64,000 bases of DNA from an uncultured Clostridia bacterium. GTDB taxonomy: Bacteria > Bacillota > Clostridia > Christensenellales > Aristaeellaceae. Below are positions 7,709 through 15,786 of the stretch, one piece after another; the stretch's first letter is position 1, and every line of letters begins with the position of its first letter. The stretch is from assembly GCA_934621505.1 (NCBI GenBank), contig CAKTUU010000001.1:124001-188000 (forward strand), read 5' to 3'. A program made the translations under genes and the position numbers. Below the pieces are notes generated by a model, which ran no database searches, was not told the DNA's origin, and saw only the letters and a list, made by a program, of their open reading frames with translations.

Positions 7709-8974
7709 ATGAAGACCACTAGAAAAAACATCTTCGCTTATACTGCGGTTGCACTCGCTTTTGTACTGTTTGTAGTCGCAGGGGTTACCATGATTCGTCC
7801 GGGCAACAGCGCCGGCGCGGAAGCCGTACAGGTGACGGAAAACGCCACCGTGGTTACCAGCCCCTTTACCGAGGCCGTGCAGAAGGTGCATGGCAGCGTG
7901 GTGGGCGTAAACAACTATACCACCTACAGCCCGCGTAACTATGGCTACGGTTTCAACTTTGGCTATGGTTACGGCTACGGCAGCCGGGATGATGACAGTG
8001 TAACCGGCGGCGACAGCAGCCGTCAGGTATTGCAGGGCACCGGCAGCGGCGTTGTGGTGGCCAAGGGCTATGTGCTGACCAACTACCATGTGGTAGAGGA
8101 TGCTACCATGCTGGAGGTTACCACCGACGACAAGGTTTACCCCGCCCAGCTGATGGGCACGGACGAAAGCAAGGATATTGCCGTTTTGTATGTGGACGGA
8201 CTGGATCTGGAGCCCGTTGTGCTGGGCGACAGCGACCAGCTGAGCGTTGGCGACTGGGCCATCTGCATCGGCAACCCACTTAGCTTTACCGGCACCACCA
8301 CGGTAGGCGTGATTTCCGCCCTGAACCGTGAGGTTTCCGGCAACGCTACCGACGCTTACGGCAAGCGCACCACCAACACCATGATTCAGACCGACGCGGC
8401 CATTAACGCCGGCAACAGCGGCGGCGGCATGTTCAACGTGGCGGGCGAGCTGATCGGTATTCCCAGCATGAAGTACACCGGCTCGGCTTACTCCAGCGCC
8501 AGGGTTGAGGGCATTGGCATGGCCATTCCGATCAACGTGGCCAAGGACCTGATTAACGATGTGCTGAACGGCAAGGGCAACGTACAGAGCCAGCCTGCGG
8601 AAACCGGCGCGGTATCCAGCGGCAGCAAGCCCCGTCTGGGCGTAACCGTGCAGAACATGAACAGCAGCAACTACGCGGTATCCAATGGCATTCTGCCCAC
8701 CGGCGCTTATGTGGCCGAGGTGGAATCCGGCTCTCCCGCTGAAAAGGCTGGCATCCAGAAGGGCGATATCATTGTGGATGTAGACGGCACCGTCATCAAG
8801 GACATCACCTCCCTGACCAGCTACCTGCAAACCAAGCAGGAGGGCGATCAGGTAGCCGTAAAGGTGTACCGCGTAGAGGGCGGCCTGGACAACGCGGAAA
8901 GCTATGACGACCTGAAGGGCGACTATGTGGACCTGACCGTAACGCTGGCCATTCTGGACGCCACCAGAGGCTGA
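7709..8974 (+). CDS. htrA: HtrA/DegP-like serine protease with PDZ domain
   Basis: Membrane-anchored extracytoplasmic protein-quality-control protease, 421 residues. One N-terminal membrane segment (about residues 8-29) is followed by an unusual Gly/Tyr-rich spacer (about 74-92), a trypsin-like domain and a C-terminal PDZ domain (about 315-415). The catalytic triad is visible as His127 (TNYHVVED), Asp156 (ESKDIAVLYVD) and Ser237 (NAGNSGGGMFN). The GNSGGG replaces the usual GNSGGP. The ATG at 7709 follows AAGGAGG; the longer in-frame form lacks a ribosome site. It ends in an extragenic repeat and a terminator. Confidence 0.94.
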   Translation: MKTTRKNIFAYTAVALAFVLFVVAGVTMIRPGNSAGAEAVQVTENATVVTSPFTEAVQKVHGSVVGVNNYTTYSPRNYGYGFNFGYGYGYGSRDDDSVTGGDSSRQVLQGTGSGVVVAKGYVLTNYHVVEDATMLEVTTDDKVYPAQLMGTDESKDIAVLYVDGLDLEPVVLGDSDQLSVGDWAICIGNPLSFTGTTTVGVISALNREVSGNATDAYGKRTTNTMIQTDAAINAGNSGGGMFNVAGELIGIPSMKYTGSAYSSARVEGIGMAIPINVAKDLINDVLNGKGNVQSQPAETGAVSSGSKPRLGVTVQNMNSSNYAVSNGILPTGAYVAEVESGSPAEKAGIQKGDIIVDVDGTVIKDITSLTSYLQTKQEGDQVAVKVYRVEGGLDNAESYDDLKGDYVDLTVTLAILDATRG

Positions 8975-9030
8975 CCAGGGGCAGTGCCCTTGGGCCCCGG
9001 TCCGCTTCGCGGGGGACGGGTTAGCGAGAT
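8972..9030 (+). repeat. Dispersed extragenic repeat, copy 1
   Basis: Starts with the htrA stop codon (GGCTGACCAGGGGCAGTGCC) and continues with CCGCTTCGCGG. A second copy begins at the glnN stop codon at 55846. The shared first block is about 20 identical bases, and GGGGCAGTGCCC can fold as a small hairpin. Confidence 0.65.
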
Positions 9031-9041
9031 AGATGCAGAAC

Positions 9042-9082
9042 AACTGGGGTTCCCGGAGACGGGAATCCCAGTTGCTTTGCTT
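9042..9082 (+). terminator. Terminator of htrA
   Basis: AACTGGGGTTCCCG and CGGGAATCCCAGTT pair around a GAGA loop with one mismatch, followed by GCTTTGCTT. Confidence 0.75.
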
Positions 9083-9110
9083 ACGCCGGGTTTGAAGTGC
9101 ATGCCGCCGT

Positions 9111-9139
9111 TTGCTTTTCCCTGCGCGTCGTGATACAAT
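9111..9139 (+). promoter_or_regulatory. Promoter for uvrC
   Basis: TTGCTT (9111-9116) and TACAAT (9134-9139) with a 17-base spacer, about 30 bases before uvrC. The -35 is weak. Confidence 0.6.
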
Positions 9140-9170
9140 GCCCCTATCATTCCCCGCAAGGAGGCTCCCC

Positions 9171-11036
9171 ATGAATTCCACCCTGGCCTACAAAATCAAA
9201 ATGCTGCCCGACAGCCCCGGCTGCTACCTGATGAAATCCGAAGGGCAGATTATTTATGTGGGCAAGGCCGTAAACCTGAAGAACCGGGTGCGGTCGTATT
9301 TTCACGGCAGTCACACGCCCAAGGTAGCCGCCATGGTGGCCCGGGTGGACGACTTTGACCTGATGCTGTGCCAGACCAATTTTGAGGCCCTGACGCTGGA
9401 ATGCAATCTTATTAAAAAGCACAAGCCGTTTTACAACATCCTTTTGAAGGATGATAAGCACTACCCCTATCTGCGCATCGACCCCGGCGAGCGCTATCCC
9501 CGGCTGACGCTGGCCCGGCGGATGAACGTCCACGACGGGGCCAGATATTTTGGCCCGTATATCGGCGCTACGGCCGTGCGGCAGGTGATGGAGGAGGTTC
9601 GGCGATTTTTTCCTCTGCGCACATGCAACCTGACCCTGCCCATGAAAACGCCCAAACGGCCCTGCATGCACTATCAAATTGGGCGGTGCATGGCCCCCTG
9701 CGCGGGCAAAATCAACGAAAGCGACTACAACCTGCTTTTGCAAAAGGTGATAGACTTTTTAAACGGCGACAGCCGCGAACTGCTGCACCGCCTGACGGAA
9801 GAAATGAATCAGGCCGCCGCGCGCATGGAGTACGAGCAGGCGGCGGTGCTGCGGGACAAAATCAACGATATCCGCCAGCTGATGGAGGAGCAGCACGCCA
9901 TTCAAACCCGGGATGTGGAGCAGGACGTGCTGGCCGTGGCCGTAAATGGAAGCGACGCCATGGTGCATTTGACCCATATCCGGGCGGGGCGTATCGAGGG
10001 GGGACAGGCCTTCCTGATGGAAAACGCCGGGGATGAGGAGCCGGAAAACATCCTGTCCAATTTCCTGACCCAGTACTATGACGACGAGCATCTGATTCCC
10101 CGCAACGTGCTGGTGCAGTGCCTGCCCGAGCCGCTGGACGAATGGGAGCAGTGGCTGCGGGAAAAAAAGGGCGGGGCTGTTACGCTGGCGGTTCCCCAGC
10201 GGGGCGACAAGGTGGACCTGGTCAAAATCGCTCTGAAAAACGCCCAGGACGCTTTGCTGAAGCATCAGCAAAGCGCCGCCATCCGGGATATGCGCACCCG
10301 TCAGGCCATGCTGGAATTGCAAAAGGCGCTGAGCCTGCCGACCCTGCCCCAGCGCATCGAGGGGTACGATATTTCCAACACCCAGGGCATTTTAAGCGTG
10401 GCCAGCATGGTGGTGTTTGAAGGGGGCCTGCCCAATAAAAAGGCCTACCGCATCTACCGGATCAAAACCGTGGAGGGAGCCAACGACTTTGCCTCCATGG
10501 CGGAGGTGATCACCCGGCGCTTTACCCACGGTCTGAAGGAAAAGCACGACCGGGAAGCGGCGGGGCTGGACCCCAGCCAGGGCAGCTTTTCTAAGCTGCC
10601 GGACGTGATTTTGATCGACGGCGGCCCGGAGCAGCTGGCCTTTGCCCACCGGGCCATGCTGGACGCCGGGGGCAATGTGCCCATGTTTGGTCTGGCCAAG
10701 CGGTTTGAGGAGGTTTACCTGCCTGGGCGGCCCAACGATCCTATCATTCTGGACCGGCGGTCCAACGCTCTGCATTTGATTCAGTATGTGCGGGACGAGG
10801 CGCACCGTTTCGGCATCACCCACCACCGGGCTCTGCGGGGCAAGGAGGGGCTGCGCAGCGAACTTGGCAGCATTCCCGGCATCGGCCCCAAAAAGCAGGC
10901 GGCGCTGATTCGCCATTTTCGCAGCGTGGGGGCCATTTTTGCCGCCACCAAGGAGAAACTGTGCCAGGTGGAGGGCGTCAGCGAAAGCCTGGCGCAGCGC
11001 ATACTGGATTACGACAAAAACAGACAGGGGCAATGA
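9171..11036 (+). CDS. uvrC: UvrABC system protein C
   Basis: Dual-incision endonuclease of nucleotide excision repair, 621 residues, the usual length. The N-terminal GIY-YIG nuclease lies at about residues 15-95 (GCYLMKSEGQIIYVGKAVNL). A cysteine cluster CMHYQIGRCMAPC and a UVR motif (about 203-238, MEYEQAAVLRDKINDI) follow. The UvrC RNase H-like domain contains GYDISNTQG and LIDGGPEQL. Helix-hairpin-helix repeats near the C-terminus include IPGIGPKKQAALIRHF. The ATG at 9171 follows AAGGAGG. A HAD phosphatase gene starts four bases after the stop. Confidence 0.97.
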   Translation: MNSTLAYKIKMLPDSPGCYLMKSEGQIIYVGKAVNLKNRVRSYFHGSHTPKVAAMVARVDDFDLMLCQTNFEALTLECNLIKKHKPFYNILLKDDKHYPYLRIDPGERYPRLTLARRMNVHDGARYFGPYIGATAVRQVMEEVRRFFPLRTCNLTLPMKTPKRPCMHYQIGRCMAPCAGKINESDYNLLLQKVIDFLNGDSRELLHRLTEEMNQAAARMEYEQAAVLRDKINDIRQLMEEQHAIQTRDVEQDVLAVAVNGSDAMVHLTHIRAGRIEGGQAFLMENAGDEEPENILSNFLTQYYDDEHLIPRNVLVQCLPEPLDEWEQWLREKKGGAVTLAVPQRGDKVDLVKIALKNAQDALLKHQQSAAIRDMRTRQAMLELQKALSLPTLPQRIEGYDISNTQGILSVASMVVFEGGLPNKKAYRIYRIKTVEGANDFASMAEVITRRFTHGLKEKHDREAAGLDPSQGSFSKLPDVILIDGGPEQLAFAHRAMLDAGGNVPMFGLAKRFEEVYLPGRPNDPIILDRRSNALHLIQYVRDEAHRFGITHHRALRGKEGLRSELGSIPGIGPKKQAALIRHFRSVGAIFAATKEKLCQVEGVSESLAQRILDYDKNRQGQ

Positions 11037-11039
11037 GAG

Positions 11040-11690
11040 ATGCGATACGATACCGTGATTTTTGATCTGGATGGAACTTTGCTGGATACCTTGCAGGATT
11101 TGGCCGCCGCTGTGAATTACGCCCTACATCAGCAGGGCTATCCGCCCCGCACGGTGCAGGAAGTATGTCGGTTTGTAGGCAATGGTGTGGAAAAGCTGAT
11201 GCGACGGGCTGTGCCCGCCGGACTGCCGGAGGAGCGGATCATGGCGGCTCTGGCGGTGTTCAAGGACTACTACGCCCTGCACAACAACGACGCTACCGCG
11301 CCCTATCCGGGCATTGAGGCGCTGCTGGACCACTTAAAGGCGCGGGGGGTGCGCATGGCCATTGTCAGCAACAAAAACGACCCCAATGTAAAGGCATTGG
11401 CCCGATTGTATTTTCCCACCACCATTTCCATGGCGGTGGGCGAAGGGGGCGGCGTGCGGGCCAAGCCCTGTCCGGACACGGTACTGCATGTGATGAATAC
11501 CTGGGGCTGCGACCCGTCCCGGGTGCTGTATGTAGGCGACAGCGACGTGGATATTCAGACGGCCCGAAACGCCGGTGTGGACTGTGCCAGCGTGTGCTGG
11601 GGCTTCCGTCCGGAGCAGGAGCTGCGCGCCGCCGGGGCCACCCTGCTGGTGCATACCGCGCAGGAGCTGGAGGCCGTTGTGCTGGGATAA
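11040..11690 (+). CDS. gph: HAD-family phosphatase, phosphoglycolate phosphatase-like
   Basis: Cytoplasmic haloacid dehalogenase-type phosphatase, 216 residues. Motif I is FDLDGTLLDT (residues 8-17), with the nucleophile aspartate first. Motif II is IVSNKND, the motif III lysine is in AKPCPDT, and motif IV is YVGDSDVDIQTARNAG. An alpha-helical C1 cap occupies about residues 20-80. The pattern fits the Gph/PgmB group; the natural substrate cannot be fixed from sequence. It starts four bases after uvrC and shares its transcript. Confidence 0.85.
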   Translation: MRYDTVIFDLDGTLLDTLQDLAAAVNYALHQQGYPPRTVQEVCRFVGNGVEKLMRRAVPAGLPEERIMAALAVFKDYYALHNNDATAPYPGIEALLDHLKARGVRMAIVSNKNDPNVKALARLYFPTTISMAVGEGGGVRAKPCPDTVLHVMNTWGCDPSRVLYVGDSDVDIQTARNAGVDCASVCWGFRPEQELRAAGATLLVHTAQELEAVVLG

Positions 11691-11697
11691 AAAGCGG

Positions 11698-11736
11698 AAC
11701 CGCTGCAGAAAACTTTGGGCTTTCTGCGGCGGTTTT
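11698..11736 (+). terminator. Terminator of uvrC-gph
   Basis: AACCGCTGCAGAAA and TTTCTGCGGCGGTT pair with one mismatch around a nine-base loop, ending in TTTT. Confidence 0.8.
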
Positions 11737-11741
11737 GCGTA

Positions 11742-11770
11742 TTGACAGCAGTGAGGCTGACTGATATTCT
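11742..11770 (+). promoter_or_regulatory. Sigma-A promoter for the ROK kinase
   Basis: TTGACA (11742-11747) and TATTCT (11765-11770) with a 17-base spacer, about 32 bases before the ATG. Confidence 0.75.
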
Positions 11771-11801
11771 AATGAGAGTTTTTGAAAAGGAGAATCATTC
11801 C

Positions 11802-12674
11802 ATGCGAAAAATTGGCGCGCTGGAGGCGGGCGGAACCAAGATGGTGCTGGCCGTTTATCTGGAAAATGGACAGAAAATCAAAGAAATAACGTTGCCCACC
11901 CAGGAACCGGCCCAAACCATGCCTCCCATGATCTGCTTTTTTGAAGAAAATCAGATTGACGCTTTGGGGGTCGGCAGCTTCGGCCCGCTGGATTTGAACC
12001 CTCAGTCCCCCAATTATGGCTCCATTACGTCTACGCCCAAATTGGCCTGGCGGGGGTATCCGCTGCTGAAAAGTCTGTTGAACGGGCGGTCCATTCCCGC
12101 CGCCATTGATACGGATGTAAATGCCGCCATTCTGGCCGAAAAGGAACTGGGCGCGGCACAGGGCTGTCAAAACGCGGTTTACGTGACCGTTGGCACGGGA
12201 ATTGGCGGGGGCGTATTGGTGAACGGCCAGCCGGTGCATGGTATGCTGCATCCGGAGGTGGGCCATATGCTGCTTCGGCCCCATCCACAGGATCCAAACC
12301 CGCGAGGGGTATGTCCCTATCATGACGGCTGCCTGGAGGGCTTGGCCGCGGGTCCGGCCATTGGGGCCAGGGTTCATGGCGACGCCAGAGAACTGCCGGA
12401 CGACGACCCCACCTTTGCCATCGAGGCCTTTTATCTGGCGCAAATGTGCGTGAACCTGATTATGACGCTCAGCCCGGAAAGAATTATTCTGGGCGGCGGC
12501 GTGATGCAGCGTCAGGCACTATTGACCATGATTCGCCGGGAAACCCGGCGGCTGCTGAACGGCTATGTGCAAACCCCGCAGGTTTTGCAGCAAATGGACG
12601 AGTACATTGTGGCCCCCAAGCTGTTCCCGCTCAGCGGGCTGGTGGGCGCGTATCTGCTGGGCTTGAGGGCGTAA
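11802..12674 (+). CDS. ROK-family sugar kinase, fructokinase-like
   Basis: Cytoplasmic ATP-dependent hexose kinase of the ROK family, 290 residues. The N-terminal phosphate-binding motif is GALEAGGTKMVLAV. The catalytic region contains AAIDTDVNAAILAE, then VTVGTGIGGGVLVNG. A zinc site is formed by a histidine in HPEVGHMLLR and cysteines in GVCPYHDGCLEG. This layout is that of the fructokinase/mannokinase branch (ScrK/GmuE-like). The ATG at 11802 follows AAAAGGAGA. It has its own promoter and terminator, so it is monocistronic. It could phosphorylate fructose released by the downstream sugar pathway, but nothing proves a link. Confidence 0.85.
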   Translation: MRKIGALEAGGTKMVLAVYLENGQKIKEITLPTQEPAQTMPPMICFFEENQIDALGVGSFGPLDLNPQSPNYGSITSTPKLAWRGYPLLKSLLNGRSIPAAIDTDVNAAILAEKELGAAQGCQNAVYVTVGTGIGGGVLVNGQPVHGMLHPEVGHMLLRPHPQDPNPRGVCPYHDGCLEGLAAGPAIGARVHGDARELPDDDPTFAIEAFYLAQMCVNLIMTLSPERIILGGGVMQRQALLTMIRRETRRLLNGYVQTPQVLQQMDEYIVAPKLFPLSGLVGAYLLGLRA

Positions 12675-12691
12675 GAGAAAAGAGGTTTTGA

Positions 12692-12716
12692 GGCCGCCAG
12701 GCGGGCGGCCTTTTTT
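12692..12716 (+). terminator. Terminator of the ROK kinase
   Basis: Perfect GGCCGCC/GGCGGCC stem with a five-base loop followed by TTTTTT. Confidence 0.92.
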
Positions 12717-12966
12717 GATGGACATATTGAATGCGGCAGAGATGCGCGTTGCAGGCTAACGCGCATAAGAGATTGCTGGATGCAAGAAACTGGAAGCCGT
12801 AATTTTGTTGTACTTTGGATGCGCCGCAGTAGAAAAAAGGAATGCGTCTGCAACGAACAGCTACGCACATATTAAATTTATACGGATGTATTAAATGCTG
12901 AAAATCAAGGAGCAAAAGCGTTTGGCTGCGCTTGCCATTTTTATTTTCGTTTTTTTCGAAAAACGC
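12717..12966. other. Intergenic region upstream of sugar regulon I
   Basis: No gene seen. It contains a 9-bp perfect hairpin ATGCGCGTT/AACGCGCAT (12742-12766) without a T-tract and becomes AT-rich towards the promoter. I recognise no riboswitch in it. Confidence 0.5.
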
Positions 12967-12995
12967 TTGACATACATACGATGTTATATTATAAT
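12967..12995 (+). promoter_or_regulatory. Consensus sigma-A promoter of sugar regulon I
   Basis: Perfect TTGACA (12967-12972) and perfect TATAAT (12990-12995) with a 17-base spacer, in AT-rich DNA 146 bases before the binding-protein gene. A promoter this strong probably needs repression when the sugar is absent. Confidence 0.9.
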
Positions 12996-13005
12996 CAAAT
13001 CAACA

Positions 13006-13035
13006 AATACGAATCAAACAAATAAAATTCGTATT
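13006..13035 (+). promoter_or_regulatory. Candidate operator: inverted repeat at the start of transcription
   Basis: AATACGAAT (13006-13014) and its exact complement ATTCGTATT (13027-13035) are separated by 12 bases and begin just after the expected start site. Placement suits a repressor site, most simply for the GntR/UTRA regulator at the end of the operon. A lone ATACGAAT also occurs at 23291, just before the regulator's own promoter. Confidence 0.5.
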
Positions 13036-13141
13036 TTTGAAAGATTAAATGCGCATTTAACAACGAAGCGGTTGTATGCGGAAAGGCCGCCGCTTACACC
13101 CCGCCAGAAAAACAAACAACAGAATGAAAGAGGTATCAGCC

Positions 13142-14110
13142 ATGAAAAAGTTAGTAGCTCTTGTTCTAGCCCTAATGATGGTATTTGCTCTGTCCAGCGT
13201 CGCTTTTGCGGAAGAAAAGCTGACAATTGCCGGTATCGTTTTCCAGGATGACGAGTTCATGAACGCGCTGATCAACGGTATGCGTACCGCCTGCGAAGAA
13301 AACGGCGTTGAATTTTTGTCCTCCAACTCCAACAACGACCAGTCCCGCGAAGTGGAGCTGATCAACACCTATGCCGGCCAGGGCGTAAACGGCATTTGCA
13401 TTGCTCCGCTGGATAAGGAAGCCTCTCTGGCTACCCTGGGCGCGGCTTCCGCGCAGGGCGTCGCCATCGCTTCCGTGAACATGGAAATCAAAGATTCTGA
13501 TTTCCTGGTTGGCGGCTTTGCTTCTGACGACTATGTAAACGGCCACCTGGTTGGCGAATATGCGGCGAAGTGGATCAAAGAGCATTTTGACCGCCCTGTA
13601 AAGTTCGGCCTGATCCACTATGATCACCAGCTGCCCGAACAGTCCTCCAACCGCTATGGCGGATTCTTTGCCGCCCTGGACGAGGCTGGCATCGAGTATG
13701 AAATCGTGGCGAACCAGGGCGCCGAAAAGGAAGACAGCTCCCTGATCGCCGCCAGCGACATGCTGACTGCCCATCCCGACATCGACCTCTTCTATGGCGC
13801 CAACGGCGGCGGATTGCAGGGTCTGACCCAGGCGATCGTGCAGAGCGGTATGGCCGGCCAGGTGTACTCCTTTGGTTATGACGCTCAGGAAGGCATCTGC
13901 CAGCAGCTGCTGGACAGCAGCAATGTGCTGCAGGCCATCGTTGTGCAGGATCCCTACAGCCAGGGCTACAGCTCCGCTTCTCTGCTGATTCAGTACCTGA
14001 AGGGCGAGGCCGAGGCGACCGGCACCACCCAGTCCACTCCCGGCTTCCTGCTGACCCGTGACGACCCCGATGCTGTGAACAAGTACGTGGAAGAAAACTA
14101 CAAGAAGTAA
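13142..14110 (+). CDS. Sugar ABC transporter substrate-binding protein (regulon I)
   Basis: Extracellular solute-binding protein of the ribose/galactose type (Peripla_BP_4 fold), 322 residues. The N-terminal signal peptide (about residues 1-23) ends SVAFA before EEKLTIAG; no lipobox cysteine is evident. The fold shows the paired pattern of this family, with GVNGICIAPLDKEA in lobe 1 and HPDIDLFYGANGGGLQG in lobe 2. The start at 13142 coincides with the signal peptide. It is first of eleven genes; two hairpins after its stop probably keep its level above that of the ATPase. The ligand is unknown, but the gene neighbours suggest a ketose, pentose or polyol. Confidence 0.88.
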   Translation: MKKLVALVLALMMVFALSSVAFAEEKLTIAGIVFQDDEFMNALINGMRTACEENGVEFLSSNSNNDQSREVELINTYAGQGVNGICIAPLDKEASLATLGAASAQGVAIASVNMEIKDSDFLVGGFASDDYVNGHLVGEYAAKWIKEHFDRPVKFGLIHYDHQLPEQSSNRYGGFFAALDEAGIEYEIVANQGAEKEDSSLIAASDMLTAHPDIDLFYGANGGGLQGLTQAIVQSGMAGQVYSFGYDAQEGICQQLLDSSNVLQAIVVQDPYSQGYSSASLLIQYLKGEAEATGTTQSTPGFLLTRDDPDAVNKYVEENYKK

Positions 14111-14118
14111 TGCCGCTT

Positions 14119-14205
14119 GCGGAGAGACAATCCGTCTCTCCGCCCCTTCGGGGCATATCCGGCAGCCCTGGCAAACGCTGTCAGGCCTTTGCCAGGGTTC
14201 TTTTC
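14119..14205 (+). terminator. Intercistronic hairpins after the binding-protein gene
   Basis: A first hairpin pairs GCGGAGAGA (14119-14127) with TCTCTCCGC (14135-14143). A second pairs CCCTGGCAAA (14166-14175) with TTTGCCAGGG (14188-14197) and is followed by TTCTTTTC. The second looks like a partial terminator; the pair probably stabilises the upstream message and reduces readthrough. Confidence 0.7.
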
Positions 14206-14263
14206 AGCTTCGACGCAGGGATGACGAAACGCTGGGAACGGCGGTTCCCTAAGGAGTGTAGAG

Positions 14264-15781
14264 ATGAAACTGGAAGTAAAAGATATCGTAAAGGATTATC
14301 CGGGATGCCGTGCCCTAGATCATGTGTCGTTAGAGCTTGAAAGCGGTAAAGTGTATGCGCTGCTTGGCAAAAATGGTTCTGGAAAATCTACGTTGGTTAA
14401 AATTCTGGCCGGCGCCATCGACGCCACTGAGGGCGAAGTGCTCATGGACGGCCAACCCATGAAATTAAAAACGCCCAAGGACGCTCAGGAAAAAGGCATT
14501 GTAACCGTATACCAGGAAATGAGCCTGATTCCCGGGTTAACCGTGGCGGAGAATATCTTTTTAAACAGGGTGCCCAAGCGTAATGGCGTCCTGGACTGGA
14601 AAACCACCTATCGCCAGGCTGGCGAATTGCTGAAAAACATGGGCGTGGCCATTGACCCCCACAGCCTGGTATCGGACCTGAGCATGTGGCAGAAGCAAAT
14701 TGTGGAGATTACCCGCGCTATGAGCCTGTCTCCTAAGGTGCTGATGCTGGATGAACCCACGTCTTCTCTGGCTCAGAGCGAGGTACAGAATTTGCTGAAA
14801 TTTGTCCGCGCTCTGAAGGAAAAGGATATTATCGTTATTTATATCACTCATAAACTGCAGGAACTGAATGCTGTGGCGGATGAAATCATCGTTTTGCGCG
14901 ACGGCGCGTTGATTGGTCAGCGGCCCATGAGTGAAATGGATAATAAAAAAATCGTAAATATGATGTTTGGCGAGGTGCAGATCCGCAAACGTCCGGAGGA
15001 CGTTGTTCCGGGCAGGGAAACGGTGATGTCGGTGCGCGCGCTTAGCTCTAAGGGAAAATTCCAGGATGTGTCCTTCGATCTGTGCAAGGGCGAGGTGCTG
15101 GGGATAGCGGGAATGCTGGGATCCGGCCGTACCGAACTGCTGCGGGCCATCTTTGGCGCGGATCCCTTTGATTCCGGCGCGATTGAAATCGCGGGCAAAA
15201 CATACCGCAAAAGCAACCCCATACGCATGATCGACGCAGGCGTTGGCCTGACCCCGGAGGAGCGCAAAACCCAGGGCGTTATCCTGATTCATTCAGTGCT
15301 GGATAACCTCAATTACGCCAGCATTCGTCGAAATACGGTGGGCAAAATTTTTGAAGATAAAAAGAACAGGCGCAAGAATGCTAAAAAACAGGTGGACAAC
15401 CTGCAAATTCGCATTCCCGAGATGGATTCGCCGTGCAGCACCCTGTCCGGCGGTAACCAGCAAAAGGTGGTGGTGGGCAACTGGCTTAGCACCGAGCCCC
15501 GAATCATGCTTTATGACGAGCCGTCCCGCGGCATTGATGTGAACGCCAAGCAACAGATTTTTGAAATTATGTGGCAGGGCAGCAAGGAAGGCATTTCTAC
15601 CGTATTTGTTTCTACTGAATTGGAAGAACTGCTGGAAGTATGCACCCGCATTCTGATTATGTGCCACGGCCGCATCGTCGGGCAGGTCAATCCGGATAAA
15701 TGCCCGGTAAACGACCTGTACGCCTGCTGCATGTCGGGAACCATTCCGCAGGAGATCGCGTTTGAGGAAGAAAGGGGATAA
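14264..15781 (+). CDS. Sugar ABC transporter ATPase, RbsA/MglA type (regulon I)
   Basis: Double-domain ATPase of a CUT2 (ribose/galactose-type) importer, 505 residues, normal length. Domain 1 has Walker A GKNGSGKST (35-43), Q-loop VTVYQEMSLIPG and Walker B VLMLDEPTSS; its signature is degenerate (LSMWQKQIVEI), as is usual in this family. Domain 2 has the typical altered Walker A (GMLGSGRTELLR), signature LSGGNQQKVVVGNW and Walker B RIMLYDEPSRGIDV. The start follows AAGGAGTG. It stands between the binding protein and the permease and energises their transport. Confidence 0.93.
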   Translation: MKLEVKDIVKDYPGCRALDHVSLELESGKVYALLGKNGSGKSTLVKILAGAIDATEGEVLMDGQPMKLKTPKDAQEKGIVTVYQEMSLIPGLTVAENIFLNRVPKRNGVLDWKTTYRQAGELLKNMGVAIDPHSLVSDLSMWQKQIVEITRAMSLSPKVLMLDEPTSSLAQSEVQNLLKFVRALKEKDIIVIYITHKLQELNAVADEIIVLRDGALIGQRPMSEMDNKKIVNMMFGEVQIRKRPEDVVPGRETVMSVRALSSKGKFQDVSFDLCKGEVLGIAGMLGSGRTELLRAIFGADPFDSGAIEIAGKTYRKSNPIRMIDAGVGLTPEERKTQGVILIHSVLDNLNYASIRRNTVGKIFEDKKNRRKNAKKQVDNLQIRIPEMDSPCSTLSGGNQQKVVVGNWLSTEPRIMLYDEPSRGIDVNAKQQIFEIMWQGSKEGISTVFVSTELEELLEVCTRILIMCHGRIVGQVNPDKCPVNDLYACCMSGTIPQEIAFEEERG

Positions 15782-15786
15782 GTCGT

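Noticed and set aside
7640..9181. 513-codon open frame on the minus strand
   Set aside because: It is wholly antisense to htrA, which has its catalytic triad, ribosome site and terminator. The product is low-complexity Gly/Val/His-rich with no family match, typical of antisense frames in GC-rich DNA.
12717..12966. Riboswitch upstream of regulon I
   Set aside because: It lies upstream of the promoter, and the transcribed leader after it is short and AT-rich with only the operator-like repeat.
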